Assembly (NCBI GenBank): GCA_018266845.1
Contig: JAFDZO010000019.1
Location: forward strand, 79,058-129,747
Direction: 5' to 3'
Source: Bacteroidota bacterium
GTDB taxonomy: Bacteria > Bacteroidota > Ignavibacteria > Tepidaquicellales > Tepidaquicellaceae
Length of the DNA: 50,690 nt
The notes beneath the pieces are model-generated. The model worked only from the letters and a program-made list of their open reading frames with translations. It ran no database searches and was not told the origin of the DNA. This document shows positions 31,974 to 41,038 of the stretch, one piece after another; positions within the stretch are counted from its first letter, which is position 1; each line of letters opens with the position of its first letter. The position numbers were made by a program, and so were the translations under genes.

Positions 31974-32939
31974 ATGAAATTACATAAATTTTTAGTATTT
32001 ATGTTAGTTTTCTCCTTAGCTGTAATGACATCTAAGTCAGTCTTTGCTCAGGACGAACAAACTGAGATGACAATGGAAGATTGGCAAAAAATGATGGATG
32101 AATACACAGCTAAGAAAGATCAGTTAACCATCCAGCTTAACAGTCTTAACACAGAAATCGATGGTTTAAAGAAAACCAATGGTGAAAAAGATGCAGCTTT
32201 ACAAAAAGCTGAGTCAGATTTATATGCTGCAGTTGGTTCTTCAAAATCAGGTGTTGCTGATTACAGAAAAGAGTTTGAAGCAACAGAAAAAATGATCAAC
32301 AGCAAATCAGGTAACGTAGCTGACGCAAGAAAGAAATTCGACATGCTGAAAGCTTCTAAAGTAAGATGCTTACCTGAATTCTGGGACAGATTCAACGCAA
32401 TGGAGAAAAAACTTCTCGATTGGGAAAAACCTGTTGAGCCGCCAAAATCAAACAAATACACCGTTGTAAAAGGTGATTGCTTATACAAAATCGCTGCAAA
32501 GAAAGAAATTTACAACAACGGTAGAATGTGGCCAGTATTATGGGATGCTAACAAAACAGTTACATTAGATCCAAAAGCTCCTAAGAAAACCCCAACAAAG
32601 ATTACAAATCCGAACTTAATTTATCCCGGACAACAATTAGTAGTACCTGCTTTAACTGACAAGTTAAAGAAAGATGCTATGAAGATGAAGAACAAATGGA
32701 TGAAGAAGAGAACAAAGAAAACTGAAGGAACAGATACAAAGAAAGACGAAAAGAAAGACATGAAGAAAGATGAAAAGAAAGATATGAAGAAAGATGAAAA
32801 GAAAGACGTAAAGAAAGATGAAAAGAAAGATACAAAGAAAGATGAAAAGAAAGACGTAAAGAAAGATGAAAAGAAAGATGTAAAGAAAGATGAAAAGAAA
32901 GACGTAAAGAAAGATGAAAAGAAAGACACCAAGAAATAA
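31974..32939 (+). CDS. LysM-domain periplasmic protein with Lys/Asp-rich repeat tail, cassette copy 2
   Basis: 321 residues. Signal peptide about 1-25 (ending VFAQ). Helical coiled-coil region about 30-150 with ASKVRCLPEFWDRFNAM. LysM domain about 160-220: YTVVKGDCLYKIAAKKEIYN, MWPVLWDANK, PNLIYPGQQLVVP. The tail (about 257-321) is nearly pure KKDEKKDx repeats. It has far fewer Cys than copy 1 but keeps the Cys in RCL and in KGDC, which suggests those two matter. AAAGGAG precedes the ATG. It is followed by a terminator. Confidence 0.88.
   Translation: MKLHKFLVFMLVFSLAVMTSKSVFAQDEQTEMTMEDWQKMMDEYTAKKDQLTIQLNSLNTEIDGLKKTNGEKDAALQKAESDLYAAVGSSKSGVADYRKEFEATEKMINSKSGNVADARKKFDMLKASKVRCLPEFWDRFNAMEKKLLDWEKPVEPPKSNKYTVVKGDCLYKIAAKKEIYNNGRMWPVLWDANKTVTLDPKAPKKTPTKITNPNLIYPGQQLVVPALTDKLKKDAMKMKNKWMKKRTKKTEGTDTKKDEKKDMKKDEKKDMKKDEKKDVKKDEKKDTKKDEKKDVKKDEKKDVKKDEKKDVKKDEKKDTKK
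32743..32937 (+). repeat. 12-bp coding repeats (KKDx tail), copy 2
   Basis: About 16 near-identical units of GATGAAAAGAAAGACxxx type. The reverse strand reads as a Ser/Phe repeat frame, which is only a shadow. Confidence 0.9.
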
Positions 32940-32962
32940 TTGGTAGTTTAATTCATATTTTG

Positions 32963-32998
32963 AAACCCTTATGCCGGAATCCGGTGTAAGGGTTTTTT
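32963..32998 (+). terminator. Rho-independent terminator after cassette 2
   Basis: AAACCCTTATGCCGG (32963-32977) pairs with CCGGTGTAAGGGTTT (32981-32995, two G-T pairs), then TTT. Confidence 0.92.
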
Positions 32999-33023
32999 GT
33001 TTTAGTTAATAAAAGTATTAATA

Positions 33024-34001
33024 TTGGATATAATAGAAAAGAAAATAGAGTTATCAGGGATAGACCTTCTCAATTTTTGCGGAGTTAATGACAAGAATAT
33101 AGAGCTTATCAAGGAAGCTTTTGATTCTACTATTGTAGTAAGAGGCGATACCATTTTTGTTAAAGGCGAAAAATCGAAGATTGAGAATATTGAACGCGCC
33201 TTTGAAGAGTTAAAATTTCTTCAGAAAAGGCAGGGGCATATTGCGCCGCATGATGTAGAGCTTATACTGGATTTACTTGATAACACTAAAGAGTTTGAGA
33301 TTAAAAATAAAGTAAAGCCGAGTACCAATGAGCTTCAGGAAATCATTTTGTTTAAAAAAAATGATTTCATAAAGCCCAGAACGACTACTCAGCTTGAATA
33401 TGTAAGGAAGATAAAAGAGAATGATATTGTATTTGCAATCGGTCCTGCCGGTACAGGCAAAACTTATCTTTCAGTTGCATTTGCTGTTGCAGCATTAAAG
33501 AGTAAAGAGATAAACAAAATAGTGCTTGCGCGTCCTGCCGTTGAAGCGGGAGAAAATCTCGGCTTCCTTCCCGGAGATTTATCAGAAAAGATTGACCCTT
33601 ATCTTCGCCCTTTATATGATGCCCTTGATGATATGCTTCCTAATGATAAGCTTCGCGGATATATGGAAAAAAATACGATTGAAGTGGTACCTCTTGCATA
33701 TATGCGGGGAAGAACTTTGAATAATGCTTTTATCATTTTAGATGAAGCCCAGAATGCCACAACAACGCAGATGAAAATGTTTCTCACCCGTATCGGCGCA
33801 AATTCAAAAGCAATTATTAACGGAGATGTTACGCAAATTGATTTACCTAAAAAAGATATGTCAGGATTAATACAGATTCAGGAAATCTTGCAGGGAATAG
33901 AAGGGATAGGATTTGTTTACTTCAATAAAACTGATGTTGTAAGACATAAACTTGTTATGGATATTATTGATGCTTATGAAAAGTTAGGTAACGGAAAATA
34001 A
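33024..34001 (+). CDS. phoH: PhoH family ATPase (YbeZ-type)
   Basis: 325 residues from TTG at 33024; an in-frame TAG lies 18 bases upstream and no ATG is near. The N-terminal ~100 residues are a KH-like domain (IVVRGDTIFVKGEKSKIENI). The P-loop ATPase follows: FAIGPAGTGKTYLSVAFAVA, LARPAVEAGENLGFLPGDL, FIILDEAQNATTTQMKMFLT. YbeZ proteins act with YbeY in rRNA processing and ribosome quality control; ybeY is not in the window. It has its own terminator, shared with the convergent rsmB. Confidence 0.94.
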   Translation: MDIIEKKIELSGIDLLNFCGVNDKNIELIKEAFDSTIVVRGDTIFVKGEKSKIENIERAFEELKFLQKRQGHIAPHDVELILDLLDNTKEFEIKNKVKPSTNELQEIILFKKNDFIKPRTTTQLEYVRKIKENDIVFAIGPAGTGKTYLSVAFAVAALKSKEINKIVLARPAVEAGENLGFLPGDLSEKIDPYLRPLYDALDDMLPNDKLRGYMEKNTIEVVPLAYMRGRTLNNAFIILDEAQNATTTQMKMFLTRIGANSKAIINGDVTQIDLPKKDMSGLIQIQEILQGIEGIGFVYFNKTDVVRHKLVMDIIDAYEKLGNGK

Positions 34002-34022
34002 TTTATTTTTAAATAAATAAAA

Positions 34023-34060
34023 AACCCGCTAAGTCAAAACTATTCAGCGGGTTTTTTTTA
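34023..34060. terminator. bidirectional terminator between phoH and rsmB
   Basis: AACCCGCT (34023-34030) pairs with AGCGGGTT (34046-34053), with T-runs on both strands. Confidence 0.92.
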
Positions 34061-34072
34061 TGTAATTTTTTT

Positions 34073-35587
34073 TTAGTTATTCTTTACTAACCTTATTGAA
34101 AAAGAGCCGTCCATAAAATTTCTGAATGGGAACGTTTCTATGTAACCTTCGGCATTCAACAATTTTTTGTTTTTCAAAAATCTATCAGCTGAATCAATTT
34201 TAAAATCAGAGTTTTTCGAGAGAAAATCTTTAATCACATCAAAATTTTCTTCGGGTTCGGTAGTGCAAGTAGAATAAACCAAAACACCCCCTGGTTTCAA
34301 ATACTTTGCAGATTCATTTATTAATTCCATTTGCAGCTTTTGCAGCTTCTGAATATCTTCAAGTTCGCGTTTCAGTTTAATATCCGGCTTTTTTGTAATT
34401 ACCCCAAGTCCCGAGCATGGGGCATCAAGCAATATTTTATCTGCTTTGCCAAGAAGCTCCTCTTTTAGTAGAGTTGTTTCAGGATTTAGAATGCTGTCAT
34501 ATACAACCTCAGCATTTTTAACTTCCGTTCGCTTCAGATTATTTTCCAAAGCTTTTGCTCTTGAGGCATATTTTTCAATAGCAATTATTTTCCCTTCATT
34601 GTTCATTAGCTCAGCCATATGCATAGTTTTTCCTCCCGGAGCGGCGCATAAATCAATTACAAATTCTCCCGGTTTTGGGTCAAGTAATGTCGAAACTAAT
34701 CCCGCGCTTTCATCCTGTACAGAAAAAAATCCATTCTTAAAATATTCATCCGAGTATATTCTTCCCATAGATTTTATTGTGAGAAAATAATCTATACTGC
34801 TTCCTCTGCGTGTTGCAATTCCTTTGTTATTCAAATATGTTTCTACTTCTTCAACTGTAGTTTTAAGCTTGTTAACTCTCAAGCCAAGTATAGGTCTTTT
34901 GTTATTGAACTCGCAAAATTTCTCGGCTTCATCAAAGCCAAAGCGTTGTATCCATCTTTTGACCATCCAGTTTGGATGCGATTGCACCATTCCCAGATAA
35001 TTTACTTCATCAACATCTCTTGTGGGCCATACGAGATTTTCCAGAGTTCTTATTATTGTTCTTAATAATCCGTTTACAACTCCGGCATGTTTATCACCAT
35101 GCAATCGCTTTACAAATTCAACTGCCTCGTTTACTGCTGCCGAAAAAGGAATTTTGTTCAGAAACATTATCTGATACAATGCAACCCTCATTGCGTTGCG
35201 GACTTCGGGCTGGCATTTTTCATAGCTTCCTCTGTAGAAGCCGTTTAAAAACCAGTCAAGGCGGCGCATCCACCTTATTACACCATGGGCAAGTTCATTG
35301 AGCAAAGCTTTGTCAAAATCATTAAGTGTTTCATTTTTAAGCTCAAAGTCGATCAGCTTATCGAGATATGAATCTGTTCTCTCACATCTGGTAATAATTT
35401 TTACCGCTAACGAACGGGCATCTGAATATAAATTCTTTTTATGCTTATCTTTGAACTGAGCATCGAAATCATAAGGAAGAACTTCAAACCCCTGTGGGTC
35501 TTGCTGTTGTTCTTCAGTTTTTTGATTTTCGGGATTATTTGTTTCGGGTTTAACGGGCTTGCCGTTTTGAGTTGAATTGTCTTTCAT
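34073..35587 (-). CDS. rsmB: 16S rRNA m5C967 methyltransferase (RsmB/Sun type)
   Basis: 504 residues. Residues 1-45 are a low-complexity Gln/Asn/Pro-rich extension unusual for the family. A NusB-like domain follows (LAVKIITRCERTDSYLDKLI, LAHGVIRWMRRLDWFL, RVALYQIMFLNKIPFSAAVN). The methyltransferase has SAM motif VIDLCAAPGGKTMHMAEL, KILLDAPCSGLGVITKKPD with one conserved Cys, and LVYSTCTTEPEENFDVI with the catalytic Cys. RsmB methylates C967 of 16S rRNA. Single gene, convergent with phoH. A later in-frame start could remove the extension, but none is obviously better. Confidence 0.93.
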   Translation of the reverse strand: MKDNSTQNGKPVKPETNNPENQKTEEQQQDPQGFEVLPYDFDAQFKDKHKKNLYSDARSLAVKIITRCERTDSYLDKLIDFELKNETLNDFDKALLNELAHGVIRWMRRLDWFLNGFYRGSYEKCQPEVRNAMRVALYQIMFLNKIPFSAAVNEAVEFVKRLHGDKHAGVVNGLLRTIIRTLENLVWPTRDVDEVNYLGMVQSHPNWMVKRWIQRFGFDEAEKFCEFNNKRPILGLRVNKLKTTVEEVETYLNNKGIATRRGSSIDYFLTIKSMGRIYSDEYFKNGFFSVQDESAGLVSTLLDPKPGEFVIDLCAAPGGKTMHMAELMNNEGKIIAIEKYASRAKALENNLKRTEVKNAEVVYDSILNPETTLLKEELLGKADKILLDAPCSGLGVITKKPDIKLKRELEDIQKLQKLQMELINESAKYLKPGGVLVYSTCTTEPEENFDVIKDFLSKNSDFKIDSADRFLKNKKLLNAEGYIETFPFRNFMDGSFSIRLVKNN

Positions 35588-35732
35588 ATTTAAGGTGCTT
35601 TAATCTGCTAAAAAATAAAAATAACAAATTGGCGTTTGAGATAGTATGCAATTATTTTTTCAAAACTGAAGCGTAGTGTGGTAACTATTACCATACTTTC
35701 TATAAAAAATTTTTGGTTAAAATTGTAGCATT

Positions 35733-35761
35733 TTGAGGTTTTTTTAAGGGTATAATATTTG
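35733..35761 (+). promoter_or_regulatory. possible promoter of the Ycf48-repeat cargo gene
   Basis: TTGAGG (35733-35738) and AATATTTG ending at 35761 keep the usual TTG-to-TTTG spacing (29 bases). ATG at 35829. Confidence 0.4.
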
Positions 35762-35828
35762 CAGTAATGATTTTTGACTTTTACCTTAGTACTTATTAAA
35801 ATAACTTTGAATAATAAAAATTCTGCTC

Positions 35829-38045
35829 ATGAAAAAGCTAAAACACACCCCGGTTTTGCTAATAATGTTCTTTATTCCTGCCTTAATTTTTGCTCAATCA
35901 GGCTGGCAATGTATAAACTCTTATTATCCTTATTCGTTTGAAACAGGTAAATTCGCCTCTGAATCTTCGGCATATATAACTGGTTCAGGTTTTAGAGGTG
36001 TGCTTAAAAGCACTGATAAAGGAAAAACCTGGCTTCTCAAATCGAATGGAATCCTACAGAATTCTTTATTTTTATCTCCTTACTTAGAATTTTTTGATGC
36101 AAATACTGGAATATATGCAGGTGAGTACGGATTAATTTATAAAACAACCAATGGCGGAGAATCATGGCTTAAAATATTAAGCAGTGATTTGGCTTCTGCA
36201 ATTAATTCTGTTTATTTCATAAATGTAAATACAGGTTTTGCAGGGGTAAGGTTTTCAAATGTTTTAATGAGAACGACTAACTCAGGAAAAGACTGGAACG
36301 CTGTCTGCGATTTTTCAGATTTTTGCAGAAATTTATTTTTCTTTAATGAAAGTATAGGTTTTAGAACAAAATTTAACAACGATTTTACAAGTTTTACTTT
36401 AGAAAAAACTATCAATGGCGGGTTGAACTGGGATTCGATTTATTGCCCTGAGACGGCAGTAATTTCAATAAAGAAAATTAATGATAATGAGTTTTTATTT
36501 CTAAACTCAAAAAGAGCTTACAAATTTAATAAATCAGAAAATTCGTGGATGCTTATTGCAAGCAGCGCGGATGAATATCCGTTTGTGTATTCGGACGTAA
36601 TAAATAGCTCTTCATACATAATAACATGCAGTAACAAATTAATTGAATATACTACGAACGGAGGCGCAGACTGGCAAAGCCGGTTTATTCCTGTTCAGGG
36701 TTTTGCAATCTCCAATGGTAACCGTGAGGGTATTACTGCGGGAAACATAGGAAAAATTTATTATTCCTCACCGGACCTTACAAATTTTACTGATGTCAAT
36801 GCTAATAAAGTTACCGAAAAGATAAATGGTTTTCAGATATTAGATGAAAATAACATTTTTATCTATGCTGATAGTAACTGTATCGTAAAATCGTCAAACG
36901 GGGGTACATCATGGCTTAAAGTACCTCAAAATTTTTCACCTAACTCATATTCATTTGTAAACTTAAATACCGGGTATGCGGCTTACAATAAAAACGTTTG
37001 TAAAACTACAAATGGAGGAATAAGCTGGGATACGGTATTCCGTTATACAAACTCTCAGCAGGGATATTATTCATTTGTAAATAATGTTAACTTTATTTCA
37101 CCGGAGTTTGGAATGTTAACTTTAAGTAACTCCATCCCGCAAAATTACTATTTTAGTATTTATTACACTACTAATGGCGGTTACAATTGGCAGCCGCTTG
37201 GCGCGGGCGGGAGCAGTTCATATTATGGTGCTTCAGGAACATCAGATGGATTAATTGATTTTCAAATGAAATCACCTTCCGTAGGTTATACAATTTCAAC
37301 TCACACAGAAAGTTCTCATTATGGATATACAATTAGTTATGGCTTAAAGAAAACTACAAATATGGGGCAGAATTGGGTTAGCATTTACTCAGGGCTAAAC
37401 GCAGCTAAGGTTACATCGATTTCATTTACAGACGAGCTAACAGGATATGCGGTAACGGATTCCACAATTCTGAAAAAAACTACTGACGGCGGAACAACAT
37501 GGCAATTTGTTACAAATCTTCCGGTCAGCGGCGTAATATTGACTATGATAAATACCTTAACCGGATATTTCCAATATAATAATAATATTTACAGAACGAC
37601 AGATGGAGGATATACTTGGATAAATACTCAGACGGAATCAATTTTACAAAACATTACAAATCCCATTAAGATAAAATTTTTAAACACGGATATCGGATAT
37701 TTAGCCGGAAGTATTGGCGCAATTTACAAAACAACTACCGGCGGAATGGTCTTTGTAAATAATAATAATTTGCAATTGGCTGATAAATATTTCCTTTCTC
37801 AAAATTATCCTAATCCTTTTAACCCTGAAACAAAAATTCAATTCTCGCTTCCCAAAAACGGATTTGTTAAAATTGTAGTGTATGATTTATTGGGAAGGGA
37901 AGTAAAAGAACTAATAAATGAATTCAAGCAGCAGGGAAGTTATTCTGTAACTTTCAACGGCGCGAATCTTTCAAGCGGAATATATTTCTACAAATTATTT
38001 ACGAATGATTTTGTTGAAACTAAAAAAATGATCTTAGTAAAATAA
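35829..38045 (+). CDS. secreted protein with Ycf48/BNR-like repeats and T9SS sorting tail
   Basis: 738 residues. Signal peptide about 1-23 (ending IFAQ). About eight to ten beta-propeller blades are marked by the motif [KR]T[TS][ND]xGxxW: IYKTTNGGESWLKI, MRTTNSGKDW, VKSSNGGTSWLKV, CKTTNGGISW, KKTTDGGTTWQFV, YRTTDGGYTW. This is the Ycf48/sortilin-like pattern, common in extracellular Ignavibacteria and Bacteroidota proteins. The final 85 residues are a type A sorting domain (SQNYPNPFNPETKIQF, VKIVVYDLLGREV, SGIYFYKL, KMILVK). Likely a surface or extracellular binding protein; no catalytic motif is seen. Confidence 0.88.
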   Translation: MKKLKHTPVLLIMFFIPALIFAQSGWQCINSYYPYSFETGKFASESSAYITGSGFRGVLKSTDKGKTWLLKSNGILQNSLFLSPYLEFFDANTGIYAGEYGLIYKTTNGGESWLKILSSDLASAINSVYFINVNTGFAGVRFSNVLMRTTNSGKDWNAVCDFSDFCRNLFFFNESIGFRTKFNNDFTSFTLEKTINGGLNWDSIYCPETAVISIKKINDNEFLFLNSKRAYKFNKSENSWMLIASSADEYPFVYSDVINSSSYIITCSNKLIEYTTNGGADWQSRFIPVQGFAISNGNREGITAGNIGKIYYSSPDLTNFTDVNANKVTEKINGFQILDENNIFIYADSNCIVKSSNGGTSWLKVPQNFSPNSYSFVNLNTGYAAYNKNVCKTTNGGISWDTVFRYTNSQQGYYSFVNNVNFISPEFGMLTLSNSIPQNYYFSIYYTTNGGYNWQPLGAGGSSSYYGASGTSDGLIDFQMKSPSVGYTISTHTESSHYGYTISYGLKKTTNMGQNWVSIYSGLNAAKVTSISFTDELTGYAVTDSTILKKTTDGGTTWQFVTNLPVSGVILTMINTLTGYFQYNNNIYRTTDGGYTWINTQTESILQNITNPIKIKFLNTDIGYLAGSIGAIYKTTTGGMVFVNNNNLQLADKYFLSQNYPNPFNPETKIQFSLPKNGFVKIVVYDLLGREVKELINEFKQQGSYSVTFNGANLSSGIYFYKLFTNDFVETKKMILVK

Positions 38046-38050
38046 ATTTA

Positions 38051-38079
38051 TTCTCTCCCTGTGAAAATCAGGGGGAGAA
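38051..38079. terminator. hairpin between convergent genes
   Basis: TTCTCTCCCTG (38051-38061) pairs with CAGGGGGAGAA (38069-38079, one T-G pair), followed by TAATTTTAT. Confidence 0.65.
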
Positions 38080-38085
38080 ATAATT

Positions 38086-38919
38086 TTATCCTTCCCAATT
38101 ATAATACCACTTTACTCTTGCAGTATCAATATCAGGTCTAATTTTTTCTGTTAACTTAATTGTGTTGTAAACAAGGTTGTTAATCTCATTCACCGCTTTC
38201 TTTTGATTAATCTTAAAAATATTTTCAACACAGTAAACAAGATTTACCGGTTTATGTTTTAATTTTTTAATTGTGTAATTCATCCCTTTCAATTTTCCCG
38301 GATGGTATTCTTTATTTAATCCGCAAAGAACTTTAACACAGTTTTCCAGCGATTTCAAAATCGTTTCATTTACAAAAATAGATTCATTTCTCGCAAGCCC
38401 CATTTTTTCAAGTACCCATTTTGAATGAAATTTTAGATTTTCTTTTAGCATCAAATCTTCAAGCTTTTTAGGATAACGTGAATACCAATTTTTCCATCGG
38501 TTAATATTTTTTTGCCCGAAAAGCGGAACAGCAAATAACGTACCAGAGGCAACAATTTGCTGATTAAAATCCAAAGTCGGATTTTTTAAAAAATCTCTTA
38601 TCATCTTTTCATGACTATTAATCATTCCATGTCCCGTGTCAACTTTAATGCCATCTATTATATGATAAACAGCGAAACCGTTTTTATCTCCATGATAAAA
38701 ACCTCCGCCCGATTGAATTGCGCTTCCCTTCACTTCATCAAAATATTTTTTTGTGAACGGCTTTTGATAGAAAACACTCATATCAACATCGGAATATTCA
38801 TCTGATATTCCTTTTGCGGCAGAGCCGGTAACCATTACAGCGGCGCAATTTGGATTTTGTTTGTAAATTTCTGAAACTTTCTTGGCGAGGGAAATGAGAT
38901 GCTTTGAACGTTTATTCAT
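38086..38919 (-). CDS. nucleotidyltransferase-domain protein
   Basis: 277 residues. MVTGSAAKGISDEYSDVDMSVFY is the classic Gly-Ser-x-Asp-x-Asp nucleotidyltransferase motif (residues about 30-52), and the third acidic residue is probably in GIKVDTGHGM. The C-terminal half is helical (HSKWVLEKMGLARNESIFVN, LKSLENCVKVLCGLNKEYHP), as in aminoglycoside adenylyltransferase-like proteins and other stand-alone NTases. No antibiotic-specific motif is recognisable, so a resistance call would be unsafe. It lies 30 bases downstream of the helicase gene on the same strand and may be co-transcribed with it. Confidence 0.82.
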   Translation of the reverse strand: MNKRSKHLISLAKKVSEIYKQNPNCAAVMVTGSAAKGISDEYSDVDMSVFYQKPFTKKYFDEVKGSAIQSGGGFYHGDKNGFAVYHIIDGIKVDTGHGMINSHEKMIRDFLKNPTLDFNQQIVASGTLFAVPLFGQKNINRWKNWYSRYPKKLEDLMLKENLKFHSKWVLEKMGLARNESIFVNETILKSLENCVKVLCGLNKEYHPGKLKGMNYTIKKLKHKPVNLVYCVENIFKINQKKAVNEINNLVYNTIKLTEKIRPDIDTARVKWYYNWEG

Positions 38920-38949
38920 ACAGAATAAAACGAAAGGAAATGATGTTTG

Positions 38950-40947
38950 TTACACTATGTTAATTTCACACTGCTCTATGGAATTTAGAAAATATTTTCC
39001 ATACGGCTTATTGATAATTCTGCTATCAAGAATTGCCACGATGCCTTCATCATTTTTATTTCTGATTAATCTGCCGAATCCCTGCCGGAATTTTAAAATG
39101 GCTTCTGGCAATGAATACTCCATAAAGCTATTGCCTCCGCGGGATTCTATAAACTCCATTCTCGCTTCGACAACAGGGTGGTCTGGCACCTGAAACGGCA
39201 GCTTTGTTATTATAAGATTGCTTAACGATTCACCCGGTACATCTACACCCATCCAAAAGCTGTCAAGCCCGAATAAAACAGAATGCGTATCTTTCTTAAA
39301 CTGCTGCAGTAATTTCGTGCGCGGAGTACCATCGCCCTGCATAAATAAATTTATATTTTTTTCCGCGAGAGGAAACTTCATGCTTTCTGAAGTTTTCTTC
39401 AGCAAAGAAAAATTTGTGAAAAGTACCAGAGCTTTTCCGTTAGTCATATCAATGAAATGCTCTATCCAGTCTTTCAGATTGTTTTCATATTCGGGAGTGA
39501 TTTTATTCCCCGCAGATTCCAATTTTTTCGGAATGAAAATTCTTACCTGCCGCGCATAATCAAAAGGAGAATCGAGCTTTAGCTCATCAACACTCTCCGC
39601 TCCAAGTCTTTTTTTGAAATACGTAAAATTGTTATTGATAGTAAGAGTAGCAGAAGTGAAAACCGTAGTGTTATTCTCTCTGAAAATATTTTTTCTGAAA
39701 TATTCCGATAAATCAATGGAAGAGGATGAAAGAGTTATGTTTGAGTCAGGTCTTTTATTTGCAAACTCCACCCAATATACATATCCTTTTCCTTTTGTAT
39801 TGCTTCTCTGCTCCAAAAACTCGTTGATGGTATTTTTGAACGCATTAAATTTATTTATGAACTCAAGAATTTCATTCGCCTGATTTTCATCTTTGCACAT
39901 AGGCACAAGCATCCTCAGATTTTTCACAAGATTTTCAAGCTCATCTTCCATAATGTTTTCTTCGAGATGCTTTTCATAGATTCTGTAGGTAAGCTTCTGA
40001 TAATCTCTTTGATGCTCGGTCAGCTTTAATCTTATCCTGTGAAAGAAATGGTTATTTAAATCAAGAAGATTTGTAACCGTAGGAAAAATGTGCATTGCCG
40101 GCAGGGAAGTCAGTACTCCTGTTTTTTTATTGGGGTTGTACAAACGCATAAGATGAAACCGAATCATTTCTCTTGTTACATGCGGGGCAATGTGCTCGGC
40201 AGCTACCTGCTCAACTGTATGCGCTTCATCAAAAATAATAAAATCGTTATGATATAAATAACCTTCCACGTCTTCCTGTCCCTCTCCAATACCATCGTAT
40301 AAAGTGAAAAATAAATGGTGATTTACGATTATTACATCAGAATCTGCAAGCTCTTTTTTTGCTCTGTGATAAAAGCATTTTGTGTTTTCACCGCCGCAGG
40401 TTTTATGGGTGCAAATTCCCATCTCTGAACAGACATTTGCCCATACAGCAGGAGGAATTTTAAAATGTATATCGGATAAAGTTCCGTCAGGAGTTTTCAA
40501 TGACCATTGGTAAATTTTATCAAGAATGCTTCTCTCTTCGTCATCGAATAACGAATAAGAGTTAGTCATCGCCTTTGCAAGTCTCATTGGGCAGACATAA
40601 TTTGAACGTCCCTTTAGTAATGATGCTTTAAACTCAATTGGTAAAATTTTTTTTAAGAGTGGAATATCTTTTTCAATAAGCTGTTCCTGAAGATTTATGG
40701 TGTGGGTGGAAATTATCGCTTTCTTATTATTTTCTTTTGCATAGTAAATAGCAGGGATAAGATAAGCAAAACTTTTACCTATGCCCGTGGGTGCTTCGAT
40801 GAAAATATGTTTTTGGGACTTGAGCGTTTCAAAAATTTTTAATGACATTTCTATCTGTCCATTACGCAGTTCATAGTTTTCAAAGTGAGAGGAAAGAAGA
40901 CCATCTTCTCTGAAAAAATTTTTTATCTCGTCTTTTGTATTCATCAA
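38950..40947 (-). CDS. DinG-like XPD-family DNA helicase
   Basis: 665 residues, superfamily 2 iron-sulfur helicase. Walker A: FIEAPTGIGKSFAYLIPAIY. HTINLQEQLI is motif Ia. Four Cys for a 4Fe-4S cluster: NYVCPMRL (about 117), then MGICTHKTC and KCFYHRAKKE. Further motifs are DVIIVNHHLFF, FIIFDEAHTVEQVA (DEAH box), VFTSATLT, and C-terminal SVLFGLDSFWMGVDVPG and FRQGFGRLIRN. DinG unwinds forked DNA, D-loops and R-loops 5'-to-3' and assists repair or replication through transcription. There is no exonuclease domain, so it is not the fused form. Confidence 0.92.
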   Translation of the reverse strand: MMNTKDEIKNFFREDGLLSSHFENYELRNGQIEMSLKIFETLKSQKHIFIEAPTGIGKSFAYLIPAIYYAKENNKKAIISTHTINLQEQLIEKDIPLLKKILPIEFKASLLKGRSNYVCPMRLAKAMTNSYSLFDDEERSILDKIYQWSLKTPDGTLSDIHFKIPPAVWANVCSEMGICTHKTCGGENTKCFYHRAKKELADSDVIIVNHHLFFTLYDGIGEGQEDVEGYLYHNDFIIFDEAHTVEQVAAEHIAPHVTREMIRFHLMRLYNPNKKTGVLTSLPAMHIFPTVTNLLDLNNHFFHRIRLKLTEHQRDYQKLTYRIYEKHLEENIMEDELENLVKNLRMLVPMCKDENQANEILEFINKFNAFKNTINEFLEQRSNTKGKGYVYWVEFANKRPDSNITLSSSSIDLSEYFRKNIFRENNTTVFTSATLTINNNFTYFKKRLGAESVDELKLDSPFDYARQVRIFIPKKLESAGNKITPEYENNLKDWIEHFIDMTNGKALVLFTNFSLLKKTSESMKFPLAEKNINLFMQGDGTPRTKLLQQFKKDTHSVLFGLDSFWMGVDVPGESLSNLIITKLPFQVPDHPVVEARMEFIESRGGNSFMEYSLPEAILKFRQGFGRLIRNKNDEGIVAILDSRIINKPYGKYFLNSIEQCEINIV

Positions 40948-41038
40948 TTTGAATTGTTACCTTAAATATAAGTAAGTAATATTGGTATTAAAGATTGCAA
41001 TTTCACCATAAAAATTTACGCTGTAGGTATAACTATAA

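Noticed and set aside
32621..32932. Long minus-strand frame of Ser/Phe repeats
   Set aside because: It is the mirror of the KKDx coding repeats of the LysM gene; no start signal and no biological sense.
38086..38919. Aminoglycoside resistance gene
   Set aside because: Only the general nucleotidyltransferase motif is present; no feature specific to drug-modifying enzymes.
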